A DNA stretch of 64,000 nt from Odobenus rosmarus divergens (lineage: Eukaryota > Chordata > Mammalia > Carnivora > Odobenidae). Position 1 is the first letter of the stretch. Each line of letters opens with the position of its first letter. Below, one piece after another: positions 21,745 through 33,390 of the stretch. The notes beneath the pieces were generated by a model. The model did not search any database, was not told the origin of the DNA, and saw only the letters and a program-made list of their open reading frames with translations. Where the stretch lies: assembly GCF_000321225.1 (NCBI RefSeq), contig NW_004451850.1, forward strand, positions 62,001 to 126,000, written 5' to 3'. Position numbers and translations under genes: made by a program.

Positions 21745-22754
21745 CTAGGGACGAGAGGAGCAGCTGGGCGGGGTGGGCGGCCTGGGTAGGTGCACCGGCC
21801 TTGGTAGTAGAGGCTGCCCCAGCTGTGGCTTGGGCTTGGGCTAGCTCTTCCTCATCTCGCAGAGCCTCCTCATAATGGAATGGGAAGGCCATGACCTTAG
21901 CAAAAACTCCAGGACTCTCATCTTGCTGGTCTCAGCATGGGCTCTCGGGCCCCACAGGAACTCATAGCGTGGAGGATCACTGTTGGCCACATGGCGGTAC
22001 TCCAGGTACCTTTCCTGCACCAAATCTTCTGTGATGAGCTTCCTGAGCTCCCTAAAGATTAAATGCCTCATCTCAACACAGATTCCCAAACGCATTTAGG
22101 AATTCTCAGATGTCCTCCTCAGAGGCGCAGTTGCTACTCAAGAAGATCACACCGAGGAGAGGCATGAGAAGCCCATTCTTAGGAAAGTCGCAGGCGCTGC
22201 TCACACTGCCATCACTGGTGAGGTCCAGGCTGCTGACGAGGGTATAGGAGTGACTGCCTGGCTTACTTCCTTTAATTCTAGGCCAAAGACCAGCTCCATG
22301 TGCTCAGAGGTTCTCCTGAGGATCTCGGGGAAGTGCTTCCTGTACCTTTTGTTGACAACGATCAGCAGTGCGGCCTGCATAATGAGTGCCCTCACTGCAT
22401 GCTTCTCCAGCAGGAAGTGTGCCCAGATGCTCACGTCCTGGTTTGGGAATGTTCCAGTGAGCTCTCAGCGGAGGTTGGGGCTTCAGAGCAATTTGCACTT
22501 TCTCATCGTGGCTCTGACACCTCGTTCAGACCTCATGCATGAAATAGCTGCAGAAGTAATGATGGTGGGTAGGGATCTCGGAGGCTCCCAGCAATGCCAG
22601 CAATATGGCAATCTGAGGGAGCACCCCCAAAACAGAGGAGGAGAGGGGGGACTCTTTGCTGCAGTGGCCTAAGCCCCCTCGAGATCCTGGTTCTTACCTC
22701 AGGCCTAGTGGCATGTCTCGTGTTGTTGAACTTCTTCTTCTGATACTGAGGAAT
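21745..22754 (-). pseudogene. MAGE-B pseudogene (full length, broken)
   Basis: Homologous end to end to the neighbouring MAGE-B coding exons but not translatable in one frame. The start triplet is ATT instead of ATG (22752-22754, followed by PQYQKKK in place of PRGQKSK). The N-terminal linker then carries stops or frameshifts, and the homology domain is spread over several frames: [10 protein letters not shown] near 22290, [20 protein letters not shown] near 21960 and [16 protein letters not shown] near 21860. The family stop position corresponds to 21745-21747. It sits where human synteny would place MAGEB4 or MAGEB1 (inference). Its upstream array is separated from it by about 5.3 kb of L1 and Tigger insertions, which may have contributed to inactivation. 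Confidence 0.9.
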
Positions 22755-23429
22755 GATGACTCCGTGCTCACGAACAGCAAGCCGGACAGTGGGCAATGAG
22801 GGCGCCTGGAGGAGGGACAATGGGATGGTGTGTGAACCTACAGCAGGGATATTCCACCTTGGCTTTAACCTCTGCAGGTTTTCTTGAGGACACTCTCTAG
22901 GAACGTACAAGGCTCCTGTTCTCCTTCAGCCTGCCCTGAGAAGCTCCTGGAGACAGAATGAGCCTTAGGCTACAGCCTGCCAGCCCTGTCCTTTACTGAC
23001 TAGTGTGACAGCATGGCTGGTAGTGGGGCCACATGTGTTCTAACGTGGCAAGGGGTCCTCTATGTTTATCTTCTAAATTATAATAACTTTTGGCAAGACT
23101 TCGAACCGTTTCTCTCTGCTACACTGAGATTGATTCCTTAAACCTCCCTGGGACCCATGAGAAAGAAGTGAATAAGGCACCTTAGGCCACCACCCTTACC
23201 AGGAGGCACTCACTGCTTATAGCTCTGTGGGGACCTCTCTGTATTGGGCTTGCTAGGTCCTAAGTATCCATTCAGAGTCCTCATTCAGGGTCCTCATTTG
23301 GACACCACACAGGGTTGTGGACTGCCCTAACCCCCACACACGCCTTCTGCTTACTGGTGACTGGACCCTCAGACCAAGGATCTCACCTCCTCTAGACATG
23401 ATATAAAAAGTGATGGGGATCCATGAAAG
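22755..23429. other. proximal 5' region of the MAGE-B pseudogene
   Basis: Decayed MAGE upstream sequence ('gcctgccctgagaagctcct', 'gggtcctcatttggacacca' near 23290). It is truncated at about 23430, where inserted L1 sequence begins; array sequence resumes at 28800. Confidence 0.65.
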
Positions 23430-25357
23430 AAATACTTGATAAACTAGACTTCATTAAAACTAAAGCTTCTGCTCTACAAAAAAGTCATCAAGAGAATAAG
23501 AAGATGAGCCACAGACTGGGAGAAAATGTTTGCAAAGGACATATCTGATGAAGGCTGTTAGCCAAAATAAACAAAGAACACTTAAAAGTCAACAAGAAGA
23601 AAGCAAACAACCCAACCAAAAAATGGGCAAAATACATCAGAAAGGATGAATACCCACCATTTGCATCGACATGGATGGAACTTGAGGGGATTATGCTAAG
23701 TGAAATAAGTCAAGCAGAGAAAGACAATTATCATATGGTTTCACTCATGTGTGGAACATAATGAATAGTGCGGAAGACCACAGGGGAAGGGAGGGAAAAC
23801 TGAATGGGAGGAAATCAGAGAGGGAGCCAAACCATGAGAGACCCTGGACTCCAGGAAACAAACTGAGGGTTACAGAAGGGAGGGGGTGGGGGGATGGGGT
23901 AAGCAGGTGATGGGTATTAAGAAGGGCATGTGTTGTGATGAACACTGGGTGTTATATGCAACTAATGAATCGTTGAACACTACATCAAAAACTAATGATG
24001 TACTATATGTTGGCTAAGTGAACATAATAATAAAAAATAAAAAAAACAGGTCATGAATAAATGTTAAAAAATGGGCAAAATATATGAACAGATACCTCAT
24101 CAAGGAGGAAATATAAAATGGTAAATTAGCATATGAAAAGATACTAAGCATAATACATCACTAGAAATTTGCAAATTAAAATAAAAATGAAATGCCACTG
24201 CATGCTTTTTAGAATGGCCAAAATTCAAAGTACTGACAACAACAAATACTGGTGAGGATATGGAGCAATAGGAACTCTCATTCATTGCTGGTGGGGATGC
24301 AGAATGGTACAGTCACTTTGCAAAAACAGTTTGGAAATTTTTTATTACACTAAACATATTCTACGTGGTTGGTGGGAATGTAACTTGGTACAGCCACTTG
24401 GAAAACAGTATGGAGGTTCCTCAAAAAATTAAAAATAGAACTACCATATGATTCAGCAATCCTACTTCTGGGTATATATCCAAAGGAATTGAAATCAGGA
24501 TTTTGAAGATATATCTGCACTCCCGTGTTCATTGCAGTGTTATTCACAATAGCTAAGACATACAGCTAAGCAGCCTAAATGTCTATTGAAGGACAGATGG
24601 ATAAGGAAAGGGTGAAACATACATACAATGGAATATCATTCACCCTTAAAATGGAGGAAACCTTGCCGTTTGCAACAGTATAGAGGACATTATGCTAAGT
24701 GAAATGAAGCTGACAGAGAAGGACAAATAATACATGATACCACTTATATGAGGAATCTAAAACAGACTCACAGCAGCAGAGAGTGGAATGGTGGTTGCCA
24801 GGGGCTAGGAGGAGGAGGAAATGGAGGGGTATTAATTAAATCTTACAAAATTTCAGTTATACAAGATAAATAAATCCTAGAAGTCTACTGGACAGCATAG
24901 AGCCTAGAGTTAACAATACTGTCTTGTATACTTAAAATTTTGTTAAGAAGATAGATCTTATAGGGAGTGTTCTTATAACACATAAATAAATAAGGCAGGA
25001 GGAAACTTTTGGAAGTGATGGATATTTTCATAACATAAATTGTGGTGACAATTTCATGGGTGCATACTTATCTACAAACTCATCAATTTGTACACATCAA
25101 CTATGTACAGCTTTTTGGTCTGTCAATCATACCTCAATAAAGTGTTTAAAAAAAAACCCCGACTAAACATACTATACTATCTAGCAATCATGCTTCTTGG
25201 TATTTACCCAAATGAGTTGAAAACTTATATCCTCAAAAAAACCTTCACACGGATGTTTACAGCAGCTTTATTCATAGTTGCCAAAACTTGAAAGCAACCA
25301 AGATGTCCTTCGGCAGGTACAGGGATAAATAAACCATGACATTCCAACAATGGAATA
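23430..25357 (+). repeat. older L1 fragments, sense
   Basis: Old L1 ORF2-end and 3' text: 'agacttcattaaaactaaag', 'gactgggagaaaatgtttgc', 'gggaatgtaacttggtacag', 'ccaatggaatacaggc'-type end. A further L1 piece begins at about 25165 and is itself cut by the Tigger element at 25357. Interrupted by a young L1 at 23638-24065. Confidence 0.8.
23638..24065 (+). mobile_element. young 5'-truncated L1 nested in older L1
   Basis: A 3'-end L1 fragment ('atgaatacccaccatttgca' through 'atgatgtactatatgttggc' and an A-rich tail). Host-sequence duplication AAAAAATGGGCAAAATACAT at about 23618 and AAAAAATGGGCAAAATATAT at about 24066 marks the insertion. Confidence 0.85.
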
Positions 25358-25841
25358 CAGGCTTACCTTGTTTTATTGATTCACTTTACTGCACTTCCCA
25401 CATATTGCATTTATTACAAATTGAAGTTTTGTGGCAGCCCTGCCCCAAGAAAGTCTCTTGGTGCCATTTTTCCAAAAGCATGTGCCCACTTTGTGTCTCT
25501 GTGTCACATTTTGGTAATTCTTGCAAAATTTCAAATTTTGTCATTATTATTATATTTGTTATGGTCATCTGTAACCAATGATCTGTGATGTTACTATTGT
25601 AATTGTTTCTGGGGCACCACAAATTGCACCCATATAAGATGGTGAACTTAGGTGACAAATGCTGTGTGCGTCTGACTGCTCCACTGACTGGCTGTTCCCC
25701 ATCTCTTTCCCTCTCCTTAGGCCTCCCTGTTCCCTGAGGCACAAAAATGTTGAAATGAGGCCAATTAATAACCCTGTAGTGGCCTCTAAATGTTCAAGCA
25801 ATAGGAAGAGTCCTACATCTCTCACTTTAATTCAAAAGCTC

Positions 25842-26668
25842 AATATCACTAGCCATCAGGGAAATGCAAATCAAAACCACAATGAAATACCACCTTACAC
25901 TAGTTAGAATGGCAAAAATTAACAAAACAGGAAACAACAAATGTTGGCAAGGATGTGGAAAAGGGGAACCCTCTTACATTGTTGGTGGGAATGCAAACTG
26001 GTACAGCCACTCTGGAAAATGGTATGGAGTTTCCTCAAGATGTTAAAAATAGAGCTACCATACAACCCAGCAACTGCACTACTAGGTATTTACCCCAAAG
26101 ATACAGACGTAGTGAAAAAAAGGGGCACATGCACCCCAATGTTCATAGCAGCAATGTCCACAATAGCCAAACTGTGGAAAGAGCCAAGATGTCCTTCAAC
26201 AGATGAATGGATAAGGAAGATGTGGTTCATATATACAACGGAATATTATTCAGCCATCAGAAAGGATGAATACCCACCATTTGCATCGACATGGATGGAA
26301 CTGGAGGGGATTATGCTAAGTGAAGTAAGTCAAGCAGAGAAAGACAATTATCATATGGTTTCAGTCATACGTGGAACATAAGCAATAGTACAGAGGACCA
26401 CAAGGGAAGGGAGGGAAATCTGAAGGGGGAGAAATCAGAGAGGAAGATGAACCATGAGAGACTATGGACCCTGGGAAACAAACTGAGGGTTTCAGAAGGG
26501 AAAGGGGGTAGGGGGAGGGAGTAACAGGGTGATGGGTATTGAGGAGGGCACGTACTGTGATGAGCACTGGGTGTTATATGCAACTAATGAGTCACTGAAC
26601 ATTATATCAAAAACTAATGATGTACTATATCCTGGCTAACTGAACATAATAAAAAACAAAACAAAACA
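25842..26668 (+). mobile_element. L1 insertion inside Tigger1
   Basis: Sense L1 3' portion: 'atgcaaatcaaaaccacaat', 'gggaatgcaaactggtacag', 'aactgtggaaagagccaaga', then 3' region and A-rich tail. Short duplication CAAAAGCT at about 25835 and about 26673. The open frame 25941-26381 is the degenerate end of L1 ORF2, not a host gene. Confidence 0.82.
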
Positions 26669-27970
26669 AAAACAAAAGCTAGAAATGATTAAGCTTAGTG
26701 AGAAAGGCATGTCCAAAGCTGAGAAGGACAAAAGCTCAGCCTCTTGCACCAAACAGTTATCCAGGCTATGAATGCAAAGGAAGAGTTCTTAAAGAAAATT
26801 GAAAGTGCTCCCCCAGTGAACATACTAATGATAAGAAAACAAAACAGCCTTCTTGCTGATAGGGAGAAAGTATGAGTGGTCTGGACTCTCTGGAAGAGGA
26901 AACCAGCTACAACATTCCCTTAAGCCAAAGCCTAATCCAGAGCAAGGCCCTGACTCTCAATTTTATGAAGGCTGAGAGAGGCGAGGAAGTCACCTAAGAA
27001 AAGCTTGAAGCCAGCAGAGGTTGGTTCACGAGGTTTAAGGAAAAAGTTTCCATAACATCATCGTGCACAGTGAAGCAGCAAGTGCTGATGGAGAAGCTGC
27101 AGCAAGGTATCTGGAAGATCCAGCCAGGATCATTGAGGAAGGGGGCTGCACTAAACAGCAGATTTTCAGTGTAAATAAAACAGCTTTATACTGGAAGAAG
27201 ACACTATCTAGGGCTTTCATAGCTAGATAAGAGAAGTCAATGCCTGGCTTCAAACTTCAAAGGACAGGCCGAGACTCTTGTGAGGGGCTAATGCAGCTGG
27301 TGGCTGGAAGTTGAAGCCTGTGCTCATTTCCCATCCCCCAAATCCTAGGGCCCTTAAGAATGATGCTAAATCTACTCTGCTTGTGCTCTACAGAAGGAAC
27401 AACGAAGCTTGTATGACAGGACATTTGTTTACAACATGGGTTTCTGAATATTTTAAGACCACTCTTGAGACCTGCTCAGAAGAAAAGATTCCTCTCAAAA
27501 TATGACTGCTCATTGACAATGTGCCTGGTCACCCAAGAGCTCTGATGGAGATGGACAATGAGTGTTCTTTTCATGCCTGCTGACATAACATCCACTTGGC
27601 AGCCTGTAAATCAAGGAGTTATTTCAACTTTCAATTCTTATTGCTTAAGAAATATATTTTGTAAGGCTATAGCTGCTATAGATAGTGATTTCTTGGATGG
27701 ATCTGGGCAAAGTTGATTGAAAACTTTCTCAAAGGATTCACCATTCTATATACCATGAAGAACATTCATGATTCATGGGAAGAGATCAAAATATCAGTAT
27801 GGATATGAGCTTGAAAAAAGTTGATGCCAACCCTCCTTGGTGACTTTGAAGGACTCAAGCCTTCAGTGGAGGAAGTAATGGCAGATGTGGTGGAGAGAGC
27901 AAGAGAACTAGAATTATGTGGAGCCTGAAGATGGGACTGCATCGTTGCAATCTCATGATCAAACTTTAAT
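26669..27970 (+). pseudogene. Tigger1 transposase pseudogene
   Basis: Nucleotide text follows the Tigger1 transposase closely ('gaaatgattaagcttagtga', 'cattcccttaagccaaagcc', 'aatgcagctggtggctggaa', 'cctggtcacccaagagctct') but is broken by frameshifts and stops; only pieces remain open, for example 27311-27505. This is a relic of a DDE transposase from an old mammalian DNA transposon, with no sign of domestication. Confidence 0.85.
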
Positions 27971-28091
27971 GGATCAGGAGTTGCTTCTAATTCTTCTAAT
28001 TCACTTTATTGTGATACTCACTTTATTGCGATACTCACTTTATTGCCCTGGTCTGGAACCAAACCCCCAGTATGTCTGAGGTATGCCTGTA

Positions 28092-28594
28092 TTGTTCAGT
28101 GCTAAAAAGAAATGAGCTAATCAAGCCATGGAAAGGCATGGAGGAACCTTAGATGTGTATTACTAAGTGAAATAAGCCAATCTGAAAAGGCTACATACTG
28201 CATGATCCCAACTCTCCAACATTCTGGAAAAGGCAAAACTACAGAAAAAGTAAAAAGATCAGTGGTTTCTGGGGGGGGGGAGGGAGGGATGAACAGACAG
28301 AACATAGAGGTTTCTAGAGCAGTGAAATTACTATGTATACTGTATACTATGTATACTGTAACAGTGAATACAAGTCATCAAAGATTTGTAACAACACCAA
28401 GAATCAACCTAATGTAACTATGAGCTTTATGACGTGTGGCTGTAAGTTGAGAGACTGTAGCACATAGACCACTCTCTGCAGGATGCTGAAAGTAGGGGAG
28501 GCTGTGTGTGTGTCAGGGAAGAGGGTAGATGGAAACTCTGTACTTTTTGGTCAATTTTGCTGTGAACCTAAAATTGCTCTAAAGAATGAAGTCA
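28092..28594 (+). repeat. older L1 3' end, continuation past Tigger1
   Basis: Resumes as 'aagtgaaataagccaatctg', 'tgcatgatcccaactctcca', 'gtatgtatactgtaacagtg'-like text up to the SINE. With 25165-25357 it forms one L1 cut by Tigger1. Confidence 0.7.
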
Positions 28595-28769
28595 GGGCGC
28601 GCCTGGGTGGCTCAGATGGTTAAGCGTCTGTCTTCGGCTCAGTCATGATCCCGGGGTCCTGGGATCGAGTCCCGCATCGGGCTCCCTGCTCCTGGGGAGC
28701 CTGCTTCTCCCTCTGCCTCTCTCTGTCTCTCATAAATAAATAAATAAAATCTTAAAAAAAAAAGTATTT
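28595..28769 (+). repeat. Carnivore SINE
   Basis: Sense copy 'gggcgcgcctgggtggctca' to 'aaataaataaaatcttaaaa'. Target-site duplication AAAGAATGAAGTCAG at about 28581 and about 28770. Confidence 0.92.
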
Positions 28770-28799
28770 AAAGAATGAAGTCAGTTTTTTCAAACAAGT

Positions 28800-29930
28800 G
28801 ATGCTGGGGGCACTCAGCCTCATACCCTGCCCCTGGGGCTTTCAGTCTTGAGTGCAAGGGCAGAGCCAGACTGTTTGTTTTCCCATCTATTCAGGGACAG
28901 GCTGTCCCCTTGGTCCTCACTCAGTTTACTTGGTTTGACTCCTGGCAGGGCCCGAGGTTCCTCTCTTTCTTGGTCTGAGGACATTTCCCCAGAGAAAGGC
29001 TTATAGCTCCCTGAGATCTAATAGGAAGAGGCATGGGTGGCCTTATTTGGCCACACTTGCCAAAGTCTTCCACAAGTGACAGCCGTGGCAGGCAGCATGA
29101 GGCTCTATGATGGTGATCCCACTCGGTTCTAACTCAGTACCCTAAATCTGACTTATGTGAAGGCCCAAGACTCCTCTCCCTGCTGACCTGGGACCTCCCC
29201 CACTTTTCTGTTACCCCTGAGGATGTGAGGCCAGCTCTGCCTGCCATTTATGCCTGGAGCTCTGATGACAGTTTGAAGGATTCTGTGAGTCTCCACTGAT
29301 GTGGATTTGGTGGCCCTTGAATGCTTCAGAGTACTCACCTTCCTCCCAGCACCCCTTGGAAATCCTCTACTGACCTGAGTCAATCAACCTCAGACCAAGA
29401 TCTTCACATTTTTGACCTGTTAAGTGGAAGTCAGTTTCAGTCACATCATTCCAAGGCTGTTTGGGGACTCTGAGGGCTGACAGCAGGGTCAGGAGTCTCT
29501 GGGCCACACTGCTCTGGGTGGCTGCTCTCTTCACGCCTCATTCAGAGTCCTCACCTTCATATGTGTCAGAGACTTCGAGTCCTCCCCCTAGCGACCTGAG
29601 GCTGCCTCTTAAGGCAGGACTCACCTGTCCCGGAGAACCCTGAGGAATAAGTGAGGGGATGCTCAGACCGACAACTTTGCCTGGCATGTTGCTCTCCCCT
29701 GTCCTACTATAAAGGGATCTTCATTATGGTTCCTGTTTCTTAATTGAAGGCTTCCTGGGAAAGGCCATGTCCCTGCAAACTCTTGACCATTTTCCTTACT
29801 GCAAACCCTTCAGAGACTGGGTCCCTGTCCCAGGAGTGATGTGAGACAGGGGAGCTGTAACACAAGGCAGAGACCCCTGAACACATGTGCTGTCAAAGGA
29901 AAAAAATACTTCATTTCTTCTCTTTAGCAA
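28800..29930 (-). repeat. Tandem ~215-bp MAGE upstream units (array B)
   Basis: Upstream array of the pseudogene, displaced by the transposon cluster. Motif copies at about 28915, 29131, 29333, 29546 and 29724. Donor-like CTCACCTT is intact at 29333 and 29546. A decayed ETS-type segment 'aagtggaagtcag' is at about 29424. Ends with the conserved 'ccattttccttactgcaaac' block. Confidence 0.75.
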
Positions 29931-30560
29931 CCAGACTTAGCTTTTTATATAAGTTCTGTTTGAATAGATGTAACTTTCTTTATGAAAGGGACTATCCGAA
30001 ATGATTTTGTGAGCCCCTGATCTTTTGAAGTTACCTGACTTTGGATATATAGATGATCCTATTGCCACTGAATATTATCTCTTTTTCTCCTTTATTCACA
30101 CTTCTCAATTATTTTGATATGGTAATTGCTCTGGTTATGTATTCTAATCCAGTATCTTGGGCACAAAGTCCTTTTTAGTACCTGAGACAATTTTTGTAGT
30201 AGTGAGAAGGGGGAAATAAGGAACATGAAGTTAGCCTAAGGCTGGGAGGAGCAGAAAAGTGTGGGCTTCAGACTAATTCAGGCCAGGGGTCTGGTTCCAA
30301 ACCTGTCACTTAGCAGCCATGTGAAATTGGGCACAACACTGAACTCTGTGAGGCTGTCTTTTCATCTGTGAAATGGGTTTGATGGCTCTGTCTTGGGGAC
30401 TGGTAGCATGTTCATAATGCACGCAGATGTGCATGGCACATTGCCTGGCCTGTACTGAGCTTTAAGGGTGCCAGTTCTTATTATGATCAATTTGTCCCCT
30501 GGAGTTTCAACTCACTGCAATGAGATTTAATTTTTAATCCAGGGGATGTCAGAAACTATG
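29931..30560. repeat. conserved MAGE duplicon block with MIR (unit B)
   Basis: 'gtgagcccctgatcttttga', 'tatgtattctaatccagtat', then MIR at about 30235-30490 ('tcaggccaggggtctggttc', 'aacctgtcacttagcagcca', 'tcatctgtgaaatgggtttg'). Confidence 0.8.
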
Positions 30561-31998
30561 CAGTGCTCTGGAACAAAGAAAACTCTATCAGACAAAATGG
30601 TGCTTAGCAAGAAACACTAAGTAATTATTTCCCCATTCAAGTATGTCATCCAATGTCGGCATAAGGTGGACTTCCTTAGTGGATGCAACACAAAGCTCCT
30701 AAAACATATTTCAAGGCCCCCAAACATACCTTCCTCTCAGCTGCCCTTCTTTCTAAACCACTCTGACTCTCATGCATTCAACCACCAACAGAAATCTAGA
30801 CCTTGCCTGGAGTTTGCAAAATGACATACAAGATAACCTAATTTGAATGATGCTTTAGTGGAGTGGGCTCTGGCTCCCCCACCCCAGGGCCAAGGGTGCC
30901 AGTCCAGTAGATTCTGGGCATCCACTCCAAAGGAGTATACCCTTATTTCTCAGAAACTGTCTGGAGATGATGTAAATAAAACCTCGAATTTGCACACTGC
31001 ATTCACCTGTCCTGGGACAAGAACACAGGACATGTTCCATCCCCGCCTCGGGTGATTTCTCTCTGGCTTTCCCACCATCCCAAAGTAACTGGTCAGGGCA
31101 GTTTGCCATTCTGGGCTTAGTCTTTCAACTCTGAATCCCACCATGTGAGGGCCTGGCCTCTGCTCCCTATGATAACAGCCCCATGCAGCCAACTTAGAAT
31201 TACCTCCCAGTGAGGTAGCTGCAGTCTCCGAAGGCCCGACGCTGCCTTGCTGCAGGGCACTGACACTTAACTGCTCTCATCTGGAACCATCTCTCTCCTG
31301 TTTTATCCCATCCTTCCATGTGTCCTTTCAGTCTTAGAATGAGTATCACCATTCTTCCTTATATGATAGATGCTTCTCGACTCTATAATTTGATGGTCAA
31401 TGTCTCGGTCTTTTTCTCGGCTCTCCCAGTGCTAGCATGAAGCCTTCTAAGAGCAGATGCTCAGGCGATGTTTGGGGAATAAATGGGCCCATAAGCATCG
31501 GGTCTAATTCGTTAAGGTTTAATTCAACATTCTTCAATTAGTCAAGCATGTACTATTATTTAGAATTTTTTAAAACACAGAGTAAAAGGGATTAGGAAGC
31601 CAAATACCAACCATCTTATTCTTTTCCTCTGTATTGATTCCATATATTTTAGTGCTTATTTTTTTCATGTTTTCAAGGAAATGCATACACCAATGCCATG
31701 TTACGTTGTACCAGATTACTAAATAAGATGGAAATTTTCCTAATTTGTTTTATAAAACAGCAAAACTCTTAACTCTTAAACCTGATAACAATAAGCAAGA
31801 CCAATGTAACTCATAAATTTAGATTATAATGCTAGATAAGCCTTCATTTCAAAGTAACAATGTTTGAAAAAGAGCAAAAAATAAAAATGCTGATAAATCT
31901 CCAAATTACCCATACAGAACAGGAGCACAGAGGTATTATACGTTGTGTTCTCTCAGTCACACCCTGCCCTCCGCTCCTTAGAACACTGACTGCTCTCT
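30561..31998. other. 3' flank of MAGEB3
   Basis: Conserved duplicon 3' flank without a gene ('actttcatcttgctggtctc' begins only inside the coding exon). Matching blocks: 30840-31200 with 20550-20880 and 37150-37470; 31400-31880 with 21300-21580. No clear AATAAA on minus close to the stop. Confidence 0.6.
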
Positions 31999-33069
31999 TC
32001 AGCCACAATGTGAAGAATCCACCTCAACTTCATTAGGTGTAGGAGGCACTGCTGGACATTCCCTGGGATATTCACTGGCCGTGGCATCCGCCTCAGCTTG
32101 CAGTGCAACCGTGGCTTTGACTTGCTCTTCCTCATCTCGCAAAGCCTCTTCATACCAAGAGTGGAAGGCACTGGGGACGGTATGATTAATCTTGGCCCAA
32201 AACTCTAGCACTTTCATCTTGCTGGTCTCGGCGTGGGCTCGAGGGCCCCACAGGAACTCATAGCGTGCGGGATCACTGTTGGCCACCTGGCGGTACTCCA
32301 GGTACTTAAGCTTCACCAAATCTTGGGTGATGAGCTTCTTGGGCTCCCCAAATATGAAGTGCCTCTTCCCCGCATAGACTCTCATCTTATTCAGGAACTC
32401 CCAGATGTTCTCTTCAGTGGCACAGTTGCCCTTCATGAAGATCACACCCAGGATATTCATCAGGAGACCGGTCTTGGGGAATCCTCTGCCACGGCTTACA
32501 GTCCCATTGTTGGGGAGGTCCATCTTGCTGACCAGGGTATAGGAATGCTTGGTAGAATCGACTTCCTTTAAGTCAACACCAAAAACCACTTCCAAGCTGA
32601 AAGAGGCTCTTCTGAGGATCTCAGGGAAGCGATTTTTGTACTTTTTATTGACAATCTTCAGCATATTGGCTTTTGTGATGAGCTTTTTCCTTTTGTACAT
32701 GTGCATCAGGAACTGCACCAAAACACCCGTTGTTTGGGTTAGAGGGTCTCCTTGAGACTGCACAGTGGTGAGTGGGGCCTGGGAGGAACTTTGCTTTTTC
32801 TCAATTTTGCAGTTGGCTCCTTTGTATGATCTTGTGCGAGAAACACCTGCAGACTTGGTGGATAGGGCTCTCTGAGACGTCTCGAGAGTGTTACGTGACC
32901 TAGCTGCAGGCTCTCCGTGAGGAAGAACACTCAAGGGAGGAGGGGCCAAGGAGGGGAATTCTTTCTCCTTGGCTGCAGTGGCCTGAGCACTCCTCCGATG
33001 CTGGATCCCACCTTGGGCCTGGTGGTGTTTCTCATGGGTGTGGAGCTTACTCTTCTGTCCCCGAGGCAT
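31999..33069 (-). CDS. MAGEB3: MAGE-B3, melanoma-associated antigen B3 (356 aa)
   Basis: Intact single-exon ORF. I recognise MAGEB3 from paralogue-specific stretches such as SYKGAN, KIEKKQS, FGVDLKEVDSTKHSY, SKMDLPNNGTV, RGRGFPKTGLL and GVIFMKGNCATEE. The basic N-terminus [14 protein letters not shown] is followed by a Ser/Thr/Pro-rich linker (about 35-110) and the MAGE homology domain (about 114-312, ending [11 protein letters not shown]). The tail to DSSHCG is acidic and differs from the Ser/Arg tails of the neighbours. Expected role by family: adaptor for RING E3 ubiquitin ligases in germ cells. A splice acceptor (CATGCCCAG, exon starting 33104) precedes the ATG by 35 bp. The frame stays open to 33240, but the family-typical MPRGQ and the acceptor fix the start at 33069. 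Length is slightly above the 346 aa human protein. Confidence 0.94.
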   Translation of the reverse strand: MPRGQKSKLHTHEKHHQAQGGIQHRRSAQATAAKEKEFPSLAPPPLSVLPHGEPAARSRNTLETSQRALSTKSAGVSRTRSYKGANCKIEKKQSSSQAPLTTVQSQGDPLTQTTGVLVQFLMHMYKRKKLITKANMLKIVNKKYKNRFPEILRRASFSLEVVFGVDLKEVDSTKHSYTLVSKMDLPNNGTVSRGRGFPKTGLLMNILGVIFMKGNCATEENIWEFLNKMRVYAGKRHFIFGEPKKLITQDLVKLKYLEYRQVANSDPARYEFLWGPRAHAETSKMKVLEFWAKINHTVPSAFHSWYEEALRDEEEQVKATVALQAEADATASEYPRECPAVPPTPNEVEVDSSHCG

Positions 33070-33104
33070 GATGAGTGTGGCCAGGGGGTAGGACAGCAGG
33101 TGAT

Positions 33105-33390
33105 CTGGGCATGAGAGAAGAGAGGATGAAAGGGAGCACCTTCCACAAGGAGAGACCACCTTGCCTTTAACCAAGGCCACCTCTGCAGGTTTCCGTGAGG
33201 GCACGGCTCTAGGAAACCACAGAGCTCCTGTTATGATCAACCTGTACTCTGAGAATCCTGTGGAAATAATTAAAGGGAGCCTCAGGCTGCAGCCTGCCAG
33301 CCCCGCTTGGTGCTTACTGGGGTTGAGAGCAGTGGTGGCAGGTCTAGTCCTTGTAGGATCCTCTCTACTCTGGAGTATGAGGATCCTTTC
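33105..33390. other. proximal intron of MAGEB3
   Basis: No separate gene. The open frames at 33161-33595 (+) read through intron and array sequence and have no family. Confidence 0.55.

Larger units (their letters stand above)
25358..28089 (+). mobile_element. Tigger1 DNA transposon (pogo/Tc1-mariner type)
   Basis: Left terminus 'caggcttaccttgttttatt' and right terminus 'ccagtatgtctgaggtatgc' are diverged Tigger1 inverted repeats, each flanked by the TA target-site duplication (25356-25357 and 28090-28091). The interior carries a decayed transposase region. One L1 lies inside it. The element sits within an older L1, whose remainder resumes at 28092. Confidence 0.9.

Noticed and set aside
25941..26381. 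146-aa ORF
   Set aside because: Degenerate end of L1 ORF2 within the L1 inserted in Tigger1.
26669..27970. Domesticated transposase gene
   Set aside because: Multiple frameshifts and stops, intact Tigger termini with TA duplication and nested L1 indicate a dead transposon.
33070..33240. In-frame N-terminal extension of MAGEB3 by 57 codons
   Set aside because: It crosses the splice acceptor at 33104-33107 and lacks family similarity; MPRGQKSK is the standard MAGE-B start.
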